Shown: piece by piece, positions 22,134 to 24,568 of the stretch
Layout: each line of letters opens with the position of its first letter
How positions within the stretch are numbered: position 1 is the first letter of the stretch
Virus record (IMG/VR): IMGVR_UViG_3300048033_000561
Span: 1 to 24,568 of that record
Reading direction: 5' to 3' (one strand)
DNA from: a virus
Length of the DNA: 24,568 bases
Made by a program: the position numbers and the translations under genes
Notes under the pieces: model-generated
Told to the model about the DNA's origin: nothing
Databases searched by the model: none
The model's input: only the letters and a program-made list of their open reading frames with translations

Positions 22134-22162
22134 ATTATACCACATTATAAAGTAAATGTAAA
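22134..22162 (-). promoter_or_regulatory. Early-type sigma70 promoter for the hydroxymethylase / modification unit
   Basis: Minus strand: -35 TTTACA (22162-22157), 17-base spacer, -10 TATAAT (22139-22134), TGG extension. Confidence 0.89.
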
Positions 22163-22564
22163 CCTATTTTCTTCATTTAATTGATTTAATGCTTCTTTTG
22201 CATCAACAATAGCAAGGATCTCATACTTAACACGCATTCCTTCTTTAAGTTCTGTATAGAATGGCAGCCATCTCCATATCACAAGTTTGTCTAATACATC
22301 TTCTTTAATACATTTTTGTATTGATGCTGATATGTGTACACCTTTTTGACTATACATTTTATAGTCTAAAGATGCAGATAATCCAGAATGATATGTGTCA
22401 TAGTGGTATGTTTCATTTAGTTCTTGCATAGAATCTATTTCTGATTGGTGATGTTCAGGAAACTCAGCGTCTGCTCCGAATATGCCAGCATTAAATACTG
22501 GAGCCATAATATCTCTTCGTTCAATAAATTCTTTAGAAACTACTCCTTGATGTATTCCGATCAT
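22145..22564 (-). CDS. Unknown protein
   Basis: 139 aa, mixed alpha/beta, no recognised motif. The middle has ETYHYDTYHSGLSASLDYKMY and the end is KYEILAIVDAKEALNQLNEE. ATGA overlap with the AEP-like gene indicates coupling. The last codons overlap the downstream promoter's -35. Confidence 0.68.
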   Translation of the reverse strand: MIGIHQGVVSKEFIERRDIMAPVFNAGIFGADAEFPEHHQSEIDSMQELNETYHYDTYHSGLSASLDYKMYSQKGVHISASIQKCIKEDVLDKLVIWRWLPFYTELKEGMRVKYEILAIVDAKEALNQLNEENRFTFTL

Positions 22565-23487
22565 AATTGATTCTCCATAATATATGATATTGCACGTTCA
22601 GCTTCAGTGTCAAACGCTCTATTTTTGTACCATCCGCCAGTATCTCGATCGAGCTCTTGACACATCATCACCAATTCTTGTGACGTGATGGGATATTTTT
22701 TACTTACTGCATTACCAGCTACGGATACCATAAATGAATACATTTTGGCATACCAACCAGTCTCACTAATTGCATTGTATTCAGCAATCATTCTACGACT
22801 TACGAATGGGCAATCAGTATATGAAGTCCATGAGTAGTTTGTATTAGTTAAACCATTTGCTCTATATTGCATGATAGCCTGCTTCATTGATTCGGGCATA
22901 CCGTCAAATATAGTCTTGGCTTTCTCAGGCATAGGATGCCTGCTTATAAGGAGCATAGGATCGATATGATTACCAGGATTACTGAATATAAAGTTGTTAG
23001 CGTTATTATACGTCGCTGGAATGTAATACATTCTAGATAAGTCTTTAGTCTGCTTATCTCCGATTGATCCGAGCTCGCTATTGAGTGCCCACCAAAATCT
23101 TTTGATATCAGCCACTGCAACCTCTGATGTAAGTGGGAAGACAAGCCTGAACTTCGGTTTTTCCAGCGTACTACTAGCAGTACTATAGCAAACGTAACAG
23201 AAATCTCCAAAGCTAGTACGTAGTTCATTTTCTAAATCTCCTTTAAAATCATGGTCATCAACATCTACTGCAGCCCATCCACCCCAACCAGTTACATTTT
23301 TATTAGCACGCGTTGTGCCTTTAATGTAACTAGCAGGGGAGATAAGTTGGGCTGACTTTTTATCCTCTAATTTTTGCTTAGACAGTTCATACAACAAAGC
23401 CTCGAACTGTTGCCAATTCGAGAACTCCATAGACTTTTCAGTCTTATTGTCGTATATACTTTTAAACAGCGTTAGGGAAGTCACCAT
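22561..23487 (-). CDS. Archaeo-eukaryotic primase (AEP)-like protein
   Basis: 308 aa. Visible AEP-type motifs in order: DxD-like AAVDVDDHD (D75, D77, D78), a strand YSTASST (101-107) at the place of the usual STHSS motif, KFRLVFPL (112-119), and DLSRMYYIPA (149-158). This arrangement is that of small phage and plasmid primase-polymerases, with the catalytic-motif His replaced by Ala. A helical domain follows (about 190-308). It may prime replication or initiate it, which is notable because no gp61-type primase lies beside the helicase gene. AGGA precedes the ATG; it overlaps the MazG-like gene by 26 bases. Confidence 0.74.
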   Translation of the reverse strand: MVTSLTLFKSIYDNKTEKSMEFSNWQQFEALLYELSKQKLEDKKSAQLISPASYIKGTTRANKNVTGWGGWAAVDVDDHDFKGDLENELRTSFGDFCYVCYSTASSTLEKPKFRLVFPLTSEVAVADIKRFWWALNSELGSIGDKQTKDLSRMYYIPATYNNANNFIFSNPGNHIDPMLLISRHPMPEKAKTIFDGMPESMKQAIMQYRANGLTNTNYSWTSYTDCPFVSRRMIAEYNAISETGWYAKMYSFMVSVAGNAVSKKYPITSQELVMMCQELDRDTGGWYKNRAFDTEAERAISYIMENQL

Positions 23488-23872
23488 GGTTTCCTTCGTG
23501 TGTAGGTGATGTCCACCCTTCTGGTTTCATTAGATCTGGTAAACCCCATGGGTTTGGCCGCTCTTCTTTAACACCAGGTTCTTTTGCCATATTAGCTTGA
23601 TATACACGGTTCCATGCTTCATTAGCATCAACACCAAATACATCAAGTGTACCAATAGCAAATACACACATATCAATAAGACCATCAACGATCTCTTCTG
23701 AATCACCGGCATTCATTGCATCGAATGTTTCGGTTACTTCTTCTTGACACATATCTAATCGAAATTTAAGGTATTTCTTCATTAGATCTTTATCATCTTT
23801 GTTCTTTTTGAACCAATCCTTTACACCAAACTTGTGATGCATCATGTGGATATCATGTGCCCAATCTGTCAT
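23462..23872 (-). CDS. MazG-like nucleotide pyrophosphohydrolase (all-alpha NTP-PPase)
   Basis: 136 aa from the ATG at 23872 (GGAG six bases upstream); a longer frame from 23884 would leave almost no leader after the promoter. Acidic metal-binding pattern CQEEVTET (E48, E49 and E52 in the longer numbering) and EEIVDGLIDMCVFAIG (D67, D71) fit the MazG/dCTPase/dUTPase all-alpha superfamily, and WNRVYQANMAKEPG is the typical closing helix. In a hydroxymethyl-dCTP-using phage, a dCTP pyrophosphatase is needed to keep plain dC out of DNA (T4 gp56), so dCTP is a plausible substrate by inference. Confidence 0.85.
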   Translation of the reverse strand: MTDWAHDIHMMHHKFGVKDWFKKNKDDKDLMKKYLKFRLDMCQEEVTETFDAMNAGDSEEIVDGLIDMCVFAIGTLDVFGVDANEAWNRVYQANMAKEPGVKEERPNPWGLPDLMKPEGWTSPTHEGNHGDFPNAV

Positions 23873-23900
23873 GTCTTTCTCCATTTTCTATTATGTTATA

Positions 23901-23929
23901 ATTATACCACATTATTAATGGTTTGTACA
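23901..23929 (-). promoter_or_regulatory. Early-type sigma70 promoter for the MazG-like/AEP-like unit
   Basis: Minus strand: -35 TGTACA (23929-23924), 17-base spacer, -10 TATAAT (23906-23901), TGG extension. It overlaps the 3' end of the 93-aa gene. Confidence 0.87.
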
Positions 23930-24183
23930 CCATTATTTTCAAGTATAGTATCTATTATAGGATCTACATTTACTACTGTAATTACAGCATTATCGGCATA
24001 TGGATTCCTATACAACGCAAAGTAATGCGAACCATATTCTGGATGTGCATCCTCACGGTGGAATATATCCACGTGATAATCAGCAATCTTAGTTAGTTTA
24101 GTAGTACATATGTATTTTACTACAGTACCATGCTTATTGCTATATTCTTTTTCAGTCTTTGCTGTATCAAACAATGGTGTCAT
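23902..24183 (-). CDS. Small unknown protein
   Basis: 93 aa, predicted beta-rich ([39 protein letters not shown]). ATGA overlap with the DNA polymerase stop; its last codons carry the next promoter's elements. No family recognised. In T4 the gene following 43 on this side is different (imm region). Confidence 0.7.
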   Translation of the reverse strand: MTPLFDTAKTEKEYSNKHGTVVKYICTTKLTKIADYHVDIFHREDAHPEYGSHYFALYRNPYADNAVITVVNVDPIIDTILENNGVQTINNVV

Positions 24184-24568
24184 CCAAAGAAATCCTCTAG
24201 TGAGATTCTAGGTTCCGGTGACCAGCCAATCGCATCAAGGATTGGGATGATTGGATCTAGAAATGTCTTTTCGAATTGTTTATTGTAATCAATGTACTTA
24301 TCAAGCTGAAGCTCAGGCGCCAAATACGTTGGAAATGACACTACATTCTCACGAATAGGATTCGGAAGTTTAAGATAACAAAACTTAATCTTCTCGCCAT
24401 TCTGAATCAGTTCATACTTCTTCTCGAGGCTTGCTGCTTTAATATGATAGTTATATAGCAAAGCCCCACGTACGTGTATGGGTGTGCCTTTTGCATATAT
24501 GCCATCACGCTTACGTGCCCACTTGCTAATATCATTTACACCACGAGGGAAAGCAACCTGTTCAGCTG
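24180..24568 (-). CDS. 43: Family B DNA polymerase, C-terminal end (partial; T4 gp43-like)
   Basis: The last 128 residues of the polymerase; the gene enters from the right edge. I translated beyond the first possible internal start and found [12 protein letters not shown], then [16 protein letters not shown], matching the thumb region of T4-like gp43 (KxP-x-H-x-R-G-x-L-x-Y-N). The tail [23 protein letters not shown] and SLEDFFG resembles the T4 C-terminus, where the final residues (SLFDMFDF) bind the sliding clamp; ISLEDFF is therefore a candidate clamp-binding motif. Catalytic domains lie outside the window. Confidence 0.93.
   Translation of the reverse strand, partial: AEQVAFPRGVNDISKWARKRDGIYAKGTPIHVRGALLYNYHIKAASLEKKYELIQNGEKIKFCYLKLPNPIRENVVSFPTYLAPELQLDKYIDYNKQFEKTFLDPIIPILDAIGWSPEPRISLEDFFG

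Noticed and set aside
24180-24461. A separate 93-aa gene
   Set aside because: The frame stays open to the right edge and reads as the DNA polymerase C-terminus.
1-24568. tRNA genes, CRISPR arrays, insertion sequences, integrase or attachment sites
   Set aside because: None recognised by eye; the coding density leaves no gap longer than about 130 bases.

Overview
The window looks like part of the genome of a lytic, T4-like tailed phage (myovirus), probably from a marine Gram-negative host. The sequence is AT-rich and very compact. Every supported gene is on the minus strand, and most neighbours overlap by 1-4 bases (ATGA or TAATG) or share a Shine-Dalgarno site with the previous gene's end. 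The core set is T4-like: family B DNA polymerase (gp43 C-terminus), dCMP hydroxymethylase (gp42), UvsX recombinase, gp41-type helicase, class Ia ribonucleotide reductase, and T4-type late promoters (TATAAATA). The Gram-negative host is inferred from an overlapping inner/outer-membrane spanin pair. Host genus cannot be read from the sequence.

Layout in the direction of transcription (right to left). (1) 24568-22145: the end of DNA polymerase, a small unknown gene, a MazG-like pyrophosphohydrolase, a primase-polymerase (AEP)-like protein and an unknown gene. (2) 22104-17809: a nucleotide and DNA-base-modification block: DUF5664-type protein, dCMP hydroxymethylase, dCMP deaminase, an SGNH-like protein, a fold-type-II PLP-enzyme-like protein and a 341-aa protein that may be an amino-acid:DNA-transferase type enzyme. 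(3) 17778-13928: UvsX, a small gene, the gp41 helicase, a small gene, ThyX and a small gene. (4) 13795-11543: short early genes of unknown function, several encoding membrane proteins, then an SprT-like metalloprotease ending in a terminator. (5) 11479-5145: a late operon of proteins, several starting with a T4-style capsid-targeting sequence and prohead-protease site. They include a possible nuclease, a ligase-like protein and a multidomain nucleotidyltransferase polyprotein. (6) 5095-3183: a second late unit with conserved unknowns and the spanins. (7) 3123-1: nrdA and nrdB (nrdB runs off the left edge).

Two regulatory classes are visible. Six near-identical extended -10 promoters (TGTACA or TTTACA, 17-bp spacer, TGGTATAAT) precede or lie at the heads of the replication, nucleotide-metabolism and small-gene units. 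Two TATAAATA late promoters precede the head-cargo and lysis units.

The most interesting features are two. First, the order 43-42-(cassette)-uvsX-41 matches T4, but the slot that holds beta-glucosyltransferase in T4 here holds an SGNH-like, PLP-like and possible DNA-transferase cassette. This suggests a non-glucose hypermodification of hydroxymethylcytosine. Second, there is a late operon of apparent virion cargo enzymes marked by capsid-targeting sequences, including one polyprotein with internal processing sites. Functions are inferred by reading motifs; no searches were run.
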